Part shown: in pieces, positions 24,629 to 36,678 of the stretch
Position numbering within the stretch: the first letter of the stretch is position 1
Layout of the letters: each line of letters begins with the position of its first letter
Origin: Cunninghamella blakesleeana
Taxonomy: Eukaryota; Mucoromycota; Mucoromycetes; Mucorales; Cunninghamellaceae
NCBI GenBank assembly: GCA_017871115.1
Contig: JAFCIZ010000005.1
Span: 1,178,001 to 1,242,000, forward strand
Reading direction: 5' to 3'
DNA length: 64,000 bases
The notes under the pieces: generated by a model
What the model was told of the DNA's origin: nothing
What the model saw: the letters and a program-made list of their open reading frames with translations, nothing else
The model's database searches: none
Position numbers and translations under genes: made by a program

Positions 24629-25630
24629 TATGCTTATTTTAATATTTTTCAAAATACGTTATTCTAGACAAGTTACAAATTAAAAAATCAATAGCATAGC
24701 GCTTTAATGAAAGTAAAGGAATAAAGGAAGAAAAAGAAAAGAGGGCAAAAAAAAAACTGAAAAATAGAATTGTTTTTCATACTCCGTATGTGGAAAAATT
24801 TTACCCGTATTTGTTTCTCTTTAAGGAAATCAATTTCTTTAAAAAAATTTTATGCCTTTGGTGTTAATTTTCGCCTATCGTTGAAAAGAGTTTAGCAAAA
24901 AAAAAAAAAAAATTCAATTAATCAATATAATATATATATATATATATTAATTTAATCAATAGTTATTTTGTACTTATTTGTCATATATACTCATTGTTAT
25001 ATAAGTGCATACTTGAATTATTTTTTTATTATATTCATGACCATCGGTTTACATGTACAAGTAGCAAATAGGATCACTCTTTTAAAAAAGGTTTAATGTT
25101 TTTTCTATAGGATATATTTTACATATATAGCAATATAAATAACCATGTGTATTAATGATAAATGAAACCATAGAACTTTTTATTTTTTTCGATCGTTAAA
25201 AATAAAAATAAAGTATGATTTTACATACATGTATAAACTACGTACACCATTTTTTCTCTCTTTGAAAGTTTAAGCCCCAGAAAAAAAACCCGACTAAGGT
25301 AATTTATATGTCGATCAAGTGCCTCTTCTATTATAAGTTAAAAAAGACCGAAAAATAATAGCTTATAATTTTTGAATGGATTTTTTTTTTTACTAGTTAG
25401 TATTTTTCTTATGATAATAAAAACATTCTATCCAATTTTTTTAATTAATATATTTCAATTATTTACTTTATTTCTATCTCATTCCATTAATAACATAAAA
25501 AAAAAAAAAAAGACGCTGAACTTAAAAAAAATTGTGTAATATTGATGTTTTTTTTTTTCGACGTTTTTTTTTCTCTCTTTTTTAAAAAAAAATAAAAATA
25601 CTAACTCGATTAATAAAATAATACTTCATA
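24629..25630. other. Divergent promoter region
   Basis: About 1 kb separating the Zn2Cys6 regulator (-) and the ZNF706-like gene (+). AT-rich with several A/T runs. No clear TATA box or coding frame; nothing else recognised. Confidence 0.55.
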
Positions 25631-25995
25631 ATGGCTAGAGGGGCTCAAAAAGAACAAGCAAGGTAATAGGACTTTGTATCAAATAGATATTTTCGTTCCT
25701 TTACTCATTATGATGATTGGTATAGACAAAAGGCCCAAAAAGAAGCAGCAAAACGAAACAAAGGTGGATCACAATTAGCTGCTCGTGCAGCCGGTTTACA
25801 GGTAAGAAATAATATATATACATAAATATATATTTATAAACTTTTTATTATAATATAACATAATTAACAAGATCTTTTTTTTTTTAATTTTTTACTTGTG
25901 TATAGATTAAATGCCCTGTTTGTATGGCACTTATGGCAAATTATAAGCTTTTGGTTCAACATATGGGAGTAAAAATAGCCATATATATAACATGC

Positions 25996-26026
<31 letters not shown>

Positions 26027-26158
26027 GAAAAAATATCTGACTCACCATTACTTTATTTATATTTTTCTTTCATTTTTTCATTTTATTATTATTATTATTA
26101 TTTATAGGCTAAGCATCCAAGTGCTGCTGTACCTGCTGAATCAAGCTTTTCATCATGA
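25631..26158 (+). CDS. Small C2H2 zinc-finger protein, ZNF706-like
   Basis: Four exons (25631-25662, 25726-25801, 25906-25968, 26108-26158) encode 73 residues, so it is easily missed. The N-terminus MARGAQKEQARQKAQKEAAK is rich in Lys, Arg, Ala and Gln like animal ZNF706 and its plant and fungal relatives. A single zinc finger follows: CPVCMALMANYKLLVQHMG, then AKHP, with the Cys pair and both His present. The end is PAESSFSS, comparable to the short acidic/Pro tail of ZNF706. The family is small and basic and its biochemical role is poorly defined; ZNF706 has been linked to translation and stem-cell control in vertebrates. Identification rests on length, start and finger. Confidence 0.87.
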
Positions 26159-26369
26159 TAATATTAAATCACATTATTGCTTATTATTTTTTTATTCTAT
26201 TTTTCGTATATGATAATATAAAATAATAACTTTGATCACAAATTATTGCTGAATTTAAATCATATAATTTTTTTATTTGTCCCTTTTATGTCCCTGTTTT
26301 TCAATTTTTCCTTCTCTTTCTCTCTCATTTTTTTTTAATACTCAAAAAGAAAAAATAATAAAAATAGCT

Positions 26370-27039
26370 ATGTTTAGTTGTTTTGGTAAACGCCCCTGTA
26401 TTTTTTGTGATGTTACCACAGAAGCAGGTTTTAAAATAATTCATGAAGTACGAAAGGCTTTAACAAAATAAAAGGAAATACAAAAAATATGTATTTATTA
26501 ATATATATGCGCACAATTTTTATTCTCTTGACCTTTCCTAGTCAGAAGACTTGATAGCTTTTCATGATAGATCCCCAGGCGGAAAATTACATTTATTAGT
26601 TATACCTAGAAGACATATTGGTACTATTAAAGATGTTGGAGAAAATGAGTTGCCACTCAGTAAGCTTATATAATCATGATATTATTATTTTTATTTATTT
26701 TTATAACATACAACGATAAATAGCCTTTTTTCAAAAAAATAATACTAATTTTAATATGATAGTACAAAAAATGATTGGGTTAGGCAAACAATTATTAAAA
26801 GAAAATGGATTTGATCCGGATGATAAACAAAAAGTCAGGTAACTTTAAAAATACGAAATAAAAATATCTTGTCAAATGATTAAATTATATCATTATATTA
26901 TAGAATGGGTTTCCATGCCCCACCTTTTAATTCAGTAAATCATTTACATTTACATGTTATTTATTCTGTGAATAACATATACCGAAGTATTAAATATGGG
27001 ATGAAGCCTTGGTTTGTTGAGGCCGAACTCTTTGCTTAA
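26370..27039 (+). CDS. HIT-family hydrolase (HINT-like)
   Basis: Nucleotide hydrolase or transferase of the histidine-triad superfamily. Four exons (26370-26447, 26542-26659, 26763-26838, 26904-27039) give 135 residues. The start MFSCFGKRPCIFC has the Cys pair typical of HINT-type members. Then come SEDLIAFHDRSPGGKLHLLV, PRRHIGTIKD and the catalytic triad motif HLHLHVIYS near the C-terminus, in the form His-x-His-x-His. The spacing of FNSVNHLHLHV and the end KPWFVEAELFA resemble the HINT3 subgroup more than HINT1 or FHIT. It starts only 0.2 kb after the ZNF706-like stop, in the same direction. Confidence 0.9.
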
Positions 27040-27343
27040 TTTTTAAAAGCCGCTCTCTCTTTTTTTTTAAATATGGATATAAATTTTAATTTCTTTTCTT
27101 TTCTTTTCTTTTCTTTTTATTTTATATAGATATATATATATATATTTAACACTCTACATATACTAAAAATAATAAAATTAATAAAAAAGAACTAATATAC
27201 CCCCTTTCATATTGTTTTCGTGCTACTTTTAATTTACATTAATGTTAGTATTAAAAAATAAATAAATAATACTTAAAAAGTTTATTTAATAAGAAACGCT
27301 TATATATCTATATTTTTTTTACTTTCTGTCATATTTTAGTATC
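27040..27343. other. Short spacer between HIT gene and kinase
   Basis: Contains a (TTTTC)n run and (AT)n. TTTTAG just before the kinase ATG could be a 5'UTR splice acceptor. Nothing else seen. Confidence 0.5.
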
Positions 27344-29837
27344 ATGTCATTCTTTCAACAAGTTCAAGCTTTATTTTATTCATACAATAAACCACTTTGT
27401 CAAAAAAAAGTATCTTCAGAACAAGTGAATGTAGACTCTATTACAAAAACAATAGCTGAAGAAGAGACTTTAGTAGAACAAGGACTACCTACTTATATTG
27501 GTCTAGAGCGTTTTCGACTTTTAAGTTGTTTAGGCGAGTAAGTATTTAATAATAACAACAATAATAATAATAAAAAATAATTCAATTATTCTAAATAAAT
27601 AAACATATTTACATATTTATACGTTCTATTTATTTATTTTTATATAGTGGTGCTTTTTCAATAGTATATAAAGCTTTAGATAAAACTACGTTACAACATG
27701 TGGCTATTAAGGTTATTCGAAAGTCTGAAATGAACCCAACTCAAGTAAGTATTTTTTAAAAAAAGACACAAATAAAAAAATAAAAAATCATGGGGCTAAA
27801 AACCAGTTCCACTTTTTGTCTCTATTTGGTAACAGAAATCAAGTGTACTCAAAGAAGTTCAGCTGATGCGTAATATCGACCATGAATCTATTATATCACT
27901 ATACGAATTTATAGAAACAAAAGAGGTAAGTTTTAAATAAAATAGTATATATATATGTGTGTGTGGAGCGGCATAAATATTCTTTTTTCTTTTTTCTGCA
28001 TGGATTTTTTACACCAATTAATATTTTATCCAACCTATCATTTGATTACAATTTATTAGTTTTACTTTTTAATTTTGGAACTTTGCGAAGGTGGCGAATT
28101 ATTTCATCAAATTGTTCATCTTACATACTTTAGTGAAGATCTTTCAAGGCACTGCATTAGGCAAGTTGCCGAAGGTATTCGCTATTTACACGATGTAAAA
28201 GGGGTTATTCATAGGTAACATAGTTTATAATATAGATATACAATACATTAAAGTTTTTTTATTTATTTATTTGTTTAATGTCCCTTCTCCCCCGATTTAT
28301 TTATTATATATATGTTTATGCGCATTTTTCGCCTAATTTTTTTTTCTTCTTTTTTCTATTTTATTTTAGAGATATAAAACCCGAAAATTTATTATTTAAA
28401 CCGATTCAATTTATGAAACGGCGTGGCCCTGCACCGATTTTACAACCCGAAGATGATGAGCCTAAAATAGATGAAGGGGAATTTATAGAAGGATATGGTG
28501 GTGGTGGTATAGGGAAAATTAAAATTGCAGATTTTGGATTATCAAAAGTAATAGAAAACAACAATCACCAAGCCAAAACACCTTGCGGAACAATAGGTAT
28601 TTAAATAATAATAATAGTAACAATAATAATAATAAAAATAATAAAAATAAAAATAATAGTACTAATAATAAGCATATAAATATAATTATTAATCATGTAT
28701 ATATATCGATCATATGTATTCTTTTTTTTTTTAACAATAGGATATATAGCACCAGAAATTGCCAGTGGTGAATATTACACAAAATCGGTAGATATGTGGG
28801 CTTTAGGTTGTGTTCTTTATACCATGCTATGCGGTTTTCCTCCTTTTTATGATGATGATGTTGACATTTTAACTGAAAAAGTGGCTAAAGGGGATTATGC
28901 CTTTTTATCTCCTTGGTGGGATTATGTATCTGAAGAAGCAAAAGATTTAGTATCACATTTATTATGTGTGGATCCTAAGCAACGATATGATATTCATCAA
29001 TTTTTATCTCATCCTTGGATAACAAAACAGGTATATAATAATAATAATAATAGTAACCATAATTATCATAATATTAAATATTTTTATTTTTATTTTTTTA
29101 TATAGACATCATCCACTAATGAAGAACCTTGTAAAATTATTGGCGATATTTTATTACCTTCAACAACCACTACCTCTGTAGCAAAAGAAAATATAGCAGC
29201 ATCTAAACCACAATATATACCACTTCATAAAGGAAACAAAAACGTTCATCGCGTGACATCAGCAACAAATGTATCCTCAATGAAAACTATGTGTGATATT
29301 TCCTACGATTTACTTCGTCAATCAGAAGAACGAGCTTATAGAAAAGAAAAAATCAAACAACAACATGGGTTTCTTTTTGGTTATTTTTCAAGCAATGATA
29401 CCGAAATAGAAGAAGAAGACGAGGATGAAGAAGAATATGACGATGATGAATTTAGTGATATTACAAGTCGATATGACACAATGCCTACCAATTCACCAAA
29501 CAGTAAACTTCAATTGAGCCATCTCTCCGTTTCTTTTAATACTCATCTTAATTTGAATGATGTCACCACTACTTTACCTACCCCTTCTTCTTCCTATTCT
29601 CATTCTTCTTCAGCTGTTTTACAACAACAAAAACTTGAATTGGCATCCAATTCAAATAGAATAGCTTTAGGACTTTCAAATTTAAATAAATTAGATCATT
29701 CTATGCATCAATCCACTACGAATATGACACCTATTACCCCCCCTCCCTTTGATTTAAAAATGGATGATTCAACTTTACTTGGTCGACGAAAACAAAGCAC
29801 CAATTTGAAAACCATTTTACCGCTGGTTCGGTCTTAA
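27344..29837 (+). CDS. Stress-responsive Ser/Thr kinase, Rck1/Rck2/Srk1-like (CAMK group)
   Basis: MAPK-activated kinase family acting downstream of Hog1/Sty1-type MAPK. Eight exons (27344-27537, 27648-27744, 27836-27925, 28060-28214, 28370-28596, 28741-29030, 29106-29837; the second intron gives KALDK...TQ|KSSV) sum to 594 residues; I count seven coding blocks. Visible motifs are [11 protein letters not shown] (Gly loop), VAIKVIRK (Lys), [11 protein letters not shown] (catalytic loop), ADFGLSK, then GTIGYIAPE and the [17 protein letters not shown] segment. [21 protein letters not shown] and the kinase insert with [16 protein letters not shown] are diagnostic of the Rck2/Srk1 branch. The C-terminal extension (about 29106-29837) has a basic helix, an acidic stretch (29408-29455), and Ser/Thr-Pro sites such as TPITPPP. 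Confidence 0.92.
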
Positions 29838-31462
29838 TATTTTTTTATTCTTTTTTACGATTCCATTTTACCCTATTTTATAAATATTTATTTGTTTATT
29901 CCTATTTTGAACAATTCCCTTTATATATATATATATATATACATGTATATTTTTATCTGAACTAGTACAATACCTTATTAAAATAATAATAATAATAATA
30001 AATAATTAAATAAATACTAATATCTAATTTTATTTTATAAAAATTTTGTAATACTATATATATATTATTTTTCTTTTTCAAGCAATAATTTTTATTTATG
30101 CAAGATAGTTTCTTTTTACTCAGTACCACAACGTTTCTTATTTTTCTTATTTACTTCCTTGATACACAGTATATACCTTCTAGTATTTGTGCTAATTCCT
30201 AACCATGAGTTTATCACTATATATTTGATGGTTTTAATAGAATGTAGTAGGTTTTAACGGTGTCTTACTATATTTATTGCACCTAAATATTGACATATAA
30301 CTTTTAGAAATATACAAAATAACAAATTTCAATGGATACAAAACTATTTGAATTTTTATAACGCTTTTGTTCTAGCTTGGAAATTATTTATTACCTTACA
30401 CTTACAAAAATCATGAAAATATATTGCAAAGTTACCAATTACATGTTGTATCGAATAGTAGAAAAGAAGTTATTTTGGAACATTAGGGATCAGCTATTCA
30501 AAATTAGGCGCCTTTAGAAAGACTTTATTTGAAGTGTGTATATTCAATATCGAGCTTATGGTATTTTTAATTTATTTATCAGCAACATTTAGTCTAATGA
30601 ATGAATTACATATTATGAACTTGGAACATTCTGGTTTTCGGTTTTAGAATAAATCGGCTTTGTTCCTAAATGAAAAATATACATGGATATTTGCGTTTCC
30701 TATTATTCAAAGTATACAACTATAAATATGGTTCTTATGAAATATTGGTCTTCTATTTTGTTAGGATTTAATAAATATGAGTATTGTCCCCTTCCTACAA
30801 CAACAGCAGCAATAATATCATCACTTTCTTTTCCTTCCATTAGAATCACAAAGAACAATGTCTTGAATAAGACTATATTAACAAATTGTGCTAATCAATT
30901 TCAAGTAGGATAATTGATGATCAATTTTTTTAATCAATATTTAATATCCTGCAAAGCCTCAACAGCGTTGAAAGTAGATAATGACTATAAATTTATATTT
31001 CAAGTCATAAATAATACTAAAATAGAATCATTCAATTCGATTACTTATTTAATATTCATTAAATTTCACTTCAACCCAGTTGAATATTTACTTTATTTTT
31101 TCTCATTTTTTTTATTATTACATAGAAATTTTATATTTTATCAGTAAGCGATTATTTTTTTTTATTATCTTTTTTGTATAATTTTGTATAATATTCGATC
31201 TTTTTATTTTTTTTTTCGTATTGTTTATAAATAATAAAATTATTATTACTTTCTTTTTTTACTCATTACATACATCGGTTTATAATATTCAATCTTTTGT
31301 CCTTTTTAATTTTAGAAATTGCAAATAAACAGTTTGGCGAAATATATCAATAAAAATGTATATTTTTTTTTTAATTTGTAAAAGTACTAATAATAATAAT
31401 AATATTAAAAGTTTATAAAAATAATATGTAATACGTAATAATAATAATAAGATAATATATAC

Positions 31463-31494
<32 letters not shown>

Positions 31495-31646
31495 TATAAG
31501 AAAGACACACACTTAAAAGAAAAAAAAAGTATCACATTGAAGGGTAAAATATATATAACTAGAAAATAGAGAAAAGTATTGACAAAAAATAATAATAATA
31601 TACGTAAAATAAAAACTATCAAAATAAAATATTATTTTCCAAAGCC
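29838..31646. other. Convergent intergenic region, 1.8 kb
   Basis: Between the kinase (+) and synaptobrevin (-). Microsatellites occur near 29926-30005 and 31380-31500. The part from 30080 to 31150 has fewer simple repeats than typical spacer DNA here and two weak reading frames (30683-30913, 30914-31147), but no protein similarity I can recognise. It may be an eroded gene or element. Confidence 0.5.
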
Positions 31647-32725
31647 TTAAGTTGAAGTAGTAGGAGCAGGAGTTTGAGGAGCAGGAGCACTGCTATTATT
31701 ATTGTGGGTCTAATGATATTTTAATAAAATAAAAATAATAAAAATAATTAGTTGAGTTTATCCCTTTTATTTATTTCATATTAAAAGCTTTCATTTTTTT
31801 TTTCTTATTCTTCTCCTTTTTTGATTTTTTATTATAATATTTACCTGAGTACCAACAATGGAACCTATTGATTACAATCATTCAATATAAATATAAATAA
31901 ATAAATAACAATAGTTTGTTAATAATTAAATTAAAAATCATAATAATCGTCAGATAATATTTAGATGCGATACTTTACCAATGATGATACCAAGGATAAC
32001 AATAATAGTAACGGCGATAATAATTTTCCATTTTAAATCTTTCCACCACATTCTTTTTCTAACTTGATTAGCACCACGACGGAAATGGCCAGCAGTAGAT
32101 TGTAAATCCTCTATTCCGTAGGAAAAAATATATACGAAAAAACAAATACAATTAATTACCCTTGTTAGTTTCAATTATTGTTTTTCATTTATATTTTAAT
32201 ATTTATATATGAGTTGATGGTATTGAATAATAACAATGTATTTTTTATTGTGCCAAGACTTTTCTTTATTTTTTTTTTTTATATTTTTTTTTTTTTTTTA
32301 TTTTTTATCATCATCATAATAGTTATTTAACTATATATATAAATTACCGGTTTTTCCTCTTAAATCTTCAAAACGTTCACCACGTTGCATGACTTTATCA
32401 ATGTTTTCTTGCATAATGTTAACAACTTCATCTACTTGTTGTTGTACACGTTGAGTTTTTTGATTACCACCAGTAGCATTATTAGCACCGCGTTGATTGT
32501 TAGGAATATATGGATCGTATGGCTCAGACCTAAAAAAATTATATATATTTTTGGAAAGTGTATATATAAATATATAAAATGAGTCCCATAGATAAAAAAA
32601 TAAAAAAGTAAATTTATATTTTAATATTGTTATTGTTAATAATTGAATGAATATATATAATAGAAATATATTTATAAAATTAAAGGATAAACAATAACAA
32701 TAGAATAATAATAATAAACTTACAT
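31647..32725 (-). CDS. Synaptobrevin/VAMP R-SNARE (Snc-like)
   Basis: Vesicle SNARE for fusion with the plasma membrane. Exons 32725-32724, 32529-32348, 32110-31979, 31864-31845 and 31709-31647 give 132 residues. The start codon is split: AT ends exon 1 and G begins exon 2, yielding MSEPYDPYIP. The SNARE helix runs through QRVQQQVDEVVNIMQENI, then the zero-layer Arg in MQRGERFEDL, then LQSTAGHFRRGANQVRKRMW. A membrane anchor follows (WKIIIAVTIIVILGIIIG). Unlike yeast Snc1/2, which stop right after the anchor, this protein continues about 26 residues (SIVGTQTHNNN, then a Pro/Ala/Thr-rich end), placing them in the lumen or outside the cell. One internal exon is only 20 nt. It is divergent with the OXLD1-like gene across about 220 bp. 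Confidence 0.9.
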
Positions 32726-32944
32726 TATAATACAATAAGTTAGCTTTTTATAATATATAAAAAAAAATAGGAAAGGAAAAGAAAGAGAAGAGGAAAAAAA
32801 GGCGGAAAACCTTTTTTATTTTTTTTCTAAATATAAGCATGTGATTGGAGGATGAGATTAAATTCTAATTGCCATATTTAAATTTAAATTTTTTTGATCA
32901 CTTTTGATTTTCGCTCTTTCTTTTTTTTATATAAATATATACTT

Positions 32945-33736
32945 ATGTTACTTATTAGAGTTGTTCACCGACAACTTTATAAGGCAAAACAATCTTATCA
33001 CACTATACATCCTCTACTTTCACCTTATCATGGTTATTGGGACTTATTATTACAACAACCTAAAATAAATGAAAAAGAGGAAAAAAATAGTAGTAATTTA
33101 AAAATACCAATTAATGTACCCACTAATGATATCAACCCTACTACTACGTCTAATATTACTAATAAACAACTAACTAAATTTGTTTGGTTCGATAATGAAA
33201 AAATAACTTTACCAGAAAAGCCTCCTCCTCCTGAAAACTGTTGTATGAGGTAATATTATAAGATATATATATATATATATTCTGGATATAGAATAATTAT
33301 ATTAATCTATTTTCTTTTCTAACTTTTTTACTTTATATATGCTTTTATATTAACAAATAAATAAATATACCCTAGTGGTTGTGTTCATTGGTAAATTAAA
33401 ATAAAATAAAAAAACAATAATGGATACAACAGTAAGAATAATACTAATATATTTATATGTATATATAATTCAATTACTAATAATACAGCTTATCCATTTT
33501 TTTTTTATTTTATGCTATTTTTATTTGACAAAATTATATATAGTGTTTATGATATTTATCAAGAAGACATGGAGTTTTATAAAGATCAGATGGATAGCAT
33601 AAGACAACGATTTATAGCAGCCGGGAAGGAATTACCCGCTGTACTAAAACAAAAGAAGGACCAAAAACCGGAAGATGACATGGATCCAACTATGCGAGCC
33701 TTTTTAGAAATGGAAAAAAAATTAAATGCATCATAA
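32945..33736 (+). CDS. Oxidoreductase-like domain protein (OXLD1-like), mitochondrial
   Basis: Three exons (32945-33249, 33376-33390, 33544-33736) give 170 residues. The start used here, MLLIRVVHRQLYKAKQSYH, looks like a mitochondrial presequence (hydrophobic, basic, no acids). An in-frame ATG at 32894 would add 17 residues but lies in what looks like leader sequence. The conserved oxidoreductase-like core is PPPPENCCMR/SGCVHCVYDIYQEDMEFY with two Cys pairs. Its middle piece, SGCVH plus part of the last Cys codon, comes from a 15-nt exon. The remainder is low-complexity upstream and a charged helix downstream. In animals OXLD1 is a mitochondrial protein of unclear function. The domain is present in many fungal genomes. 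Confidence 0.85.
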
Positions 33737-33772
33737 ATATTATAGAATATTATTCAAAGTATAGACTGATAA

Positions 33773-33825
<53 letters not shown>

Positions 33826-34236
33826 ATCATTTATGCAACATAAATATAACAACAATAATAATGCTTTGTAAATTTAAAACATGTATAGAATAAATAAATA
33901 AATAGTAATAATAATAATACCCTTTAGAATAATAATATAAAAAACCATTTTTTGTATAAATATTTTATTAATTCTACAGAAAAATAAATAAATTAAAAGT
34001 ATAAAAAGATGGATATAATTAAATTATTAATAGAAAAATAATAAAAAAAAATATAGTTAAAAAAAATCTATTAGATTGTCAAAATTTTAATTAATGTAAA
34101 GTATATATTTGTATGTAGAAGTATATATATAGAAATATTTATAAATAATAAAAAAAAGAGAGAATAAAATATATAAAGGAAGTGTAAGAGTAAAATATTG
34201 AGAGGGAAAAGAATACAAAATAGCTTATATATATAT
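33737..34236. other. Convergent intergenic region with (AC)n(AT)n microsatellite
   Basis: Between the OXLD1-like gene (+) and cytochrome P450 reductase (-). A compound (AC)n(AT)n repeat lies at about 33774-33823. No gene signal. Confidence 0.6.
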
Positions 34237-36678
34237 TTAACTCCAAACGTCTTCTTGATAACGACCAGTATTACGAAGTTGTTTAATAAAAGCATTAGCT
34301 TTACCTTCATCTCTTCCACCAAATTCTTGAGCAAAACGAATAAATGTTTGATTCACATCATGAGCCATATTTTTAGCATCTCCACAAACATAAATATAAG
34401 CACCTTGTTGAATATAATCCCACATCTGTTGACCATGTTCTTGAAGACGATGTTGTACATATACTTTTTTATCGGTTTCTCTAGAAAAAGCAGTAATAAG
34501 CTGTGATTCTTCACCTAATGTAGCAAACAAATCAGCCCATTCATCCTTGTAAACAAAATCTTTTTCAGAATGGCGACATCCAAAGAATAATACAGTGGGA
34601 CCTACTTCATTGCCTTGTTTTTTTAATAAAGCACGTTCACGTACAAAACCACGGAAAGGAGCAACACCTGTACCAGGACCAACCATAATTACAGGAACTT
34701 TGGAATTGCGAGGTAATTTAAATTGAGAACGACGAACATGAACAGGAATTTTCACATGAGAAGCATTTTCACCAAATAGTTGTTGACGTGGGCCAGCAAG
34801 ATGATAATCTGGATAAATACGACCATCATTGACTTTATGAACAGCCGAATGGATTTGCCAAAGATAATTTGTATTGACACCATAAACAATTCGATCAGAT
34901 GTGGTAATTGGTTGATATTCTAAGGTAACACAAGTAGCAGAAATGATATTAGGTTGTTCTTTGGAAGAGGAAGAGATGGAATAATAGCGAGGTTGTAAAC
35001 GAGAAACACTTTCAATAATTAAATCAAAAGGTACAGAATCAAATGCACCACTATGAGCAAAAGCATCATTCCCATCAGTATGACCACATACATATTGGAG
35101 GACTTCACCAAGGTTACGTACGGCATCATGAACATGAATGTGATATTCATCCTTGTCTTTTGATAATTTTAATAAAATTTCTTTGCTTTCTTCTGTAGGA
35201 GCATATTCCACCAGGGACATAAGCGTTTGACGTGAAGCAATGGAACAAATATCAAGATAATGTCTAAATATAGTACGATAGGTTGTAGGGGTTGGGAAAG
35301 GATGTTGTTTAGAAGCTGTAGAATCTATAGCATTAACCATAATTACTGTATCTAATTTATCTTTTAATCCAAGGATAGAGGCTAAACGATTGACTTCAAT
35401 TTCATTATTGGTTGGCCAGATAGCAACATGATCACCTGTTTGATATTTTAAATTTGTACCAGAAATATCAATATCTATATGTAAACAATGTCGATCACCA
35501 CCATCTTGGAATAATTCACGAGAAGTAATAGGAGCATTGTAAGGACGTTTAGCATCATATACAATTTTACTAAAAGGAAAAGTAGAAATAAAAAAAATAA
35601 AAGATGAATTCATTTAATGTTTCATTCAATGTATGTATTTATATATCTTCAACAACTCTATATTGCTTTATTTTATTTTTATTCTTTTGTTGAAAAAATT
35701 TTTTACCTTCCATCTTTTAATCTTTCTGCAATTTCACCATAATAAACATTAGCATCATCAAAGACAGATAATTCTTCAATACCAAAAGTGGCTTGACGAG
35801 GGCCTAATTTTACATTATTTTCATCAATACCAAGAGCTTGACAAAAAGCGGGCCACATAGTTTCTTGCCATGCCAAAAAATCTTCTTCCAAAGAACCATC
35901 ATCATCACCTTCACCACGTTCACCAATACGAGTCGCTCCTAATTCTGTCAATCTCTTATCTACTGTTCTTCCTACTGAATTATAATGCTCATATGTTTTA
36001 TTTCCAAGACCAAAAACAAGATATCGTACATTTTTTAATGGGTGATCATTATCATCATTATTTAATTGTGAAAATTGAGGTGTTTCATCATTCAAGAATT
36101 CCCAAAATTCAACTGCATTATCTGTTGGTTCCCCTTCACCATAGGTAGCCATCACAAAGACAACAAGGTTATCTTTAGGTAATGTATCTAAATAACTAAG
36201 ATCAAATAATTCCATATCGGCTGTCATAGCACTAATACCATATTTTTGGCTACACTCTTTGGCAAGACGTGAGGCATAATCTTCAGCTGTTCCTGTTTGT
36301 GATCCATAAAAAAAGATAACTCTTCTACCCTAAAATTTTAAAGAAAGCAGGATTAATAAATAAAAAAGAGGGGTGAATAAATAAATAAAAAACAGTAAAA
36401 CACCGAATAAAACATTATTTATATTATATTAATTATAAAAAAGCAATCTTTTTGCTTACTTGTTGTTGCATAATCTTGACAAAATTACGTTCAGGTTTTG
36501 TAGGAGCGTTTGGTTTAGTAGTTATTGTTTCGGTAGTAGCGGTGGTGGCTGTATTTGTATCGGTGGTAGTAGATCCAAAAAATCTATCTCTTGCAAAATA
36601 AGCAATGGCACCAAGACCAAGAGTGCCCAAAACAAGCATATTAAAGGTACTTGTTATTCTATTATTACGTTGCTCCAT
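34237..36678 (-). CDS. NCP1: NADPH-cytochrome P450 reductase
   Basis: ER-bound diflavin enzyme that passes electrons from NADPH to P450s such as Cyp51 in ergosterol synthesis. Three exons (36678-36460, 36329-35707, 35569-34237) give 724 residues, near the usual 690-720. A single N-terminal membrane anchor (about residues 10-30) is followed by a Thr-rich linker. The FMN domain begins FFYGSQTGTAEDYA and contains VMATYGEGEPTDNA and FGLGNKTYEHYN. The linking and FAD domains contain LQPRYYSISSSSKEQ and CVTLEYQ. The NADPH site is VGPGTGVAPFRGFVRE with FFGCRH and VYVCGDAKNMA-like residues. The C-terminus RYQEDVWS carries the stacking Trp. The first intron sits right after the anchor/linker. Confidence 0.96.

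Noticed and set aside
30683..31147. Two consecutive frames of 76 and 77 codons
   Set aside because: Separated by stops, composition close to random AT-rich translation, no recognised motif; noted only as part of the unassigned spacer.
35870..36148. His-rich frame antisense to P450 reductase
   Set aside because: Shadow of the FMN domain exon, whose sense reading is unmistakable.
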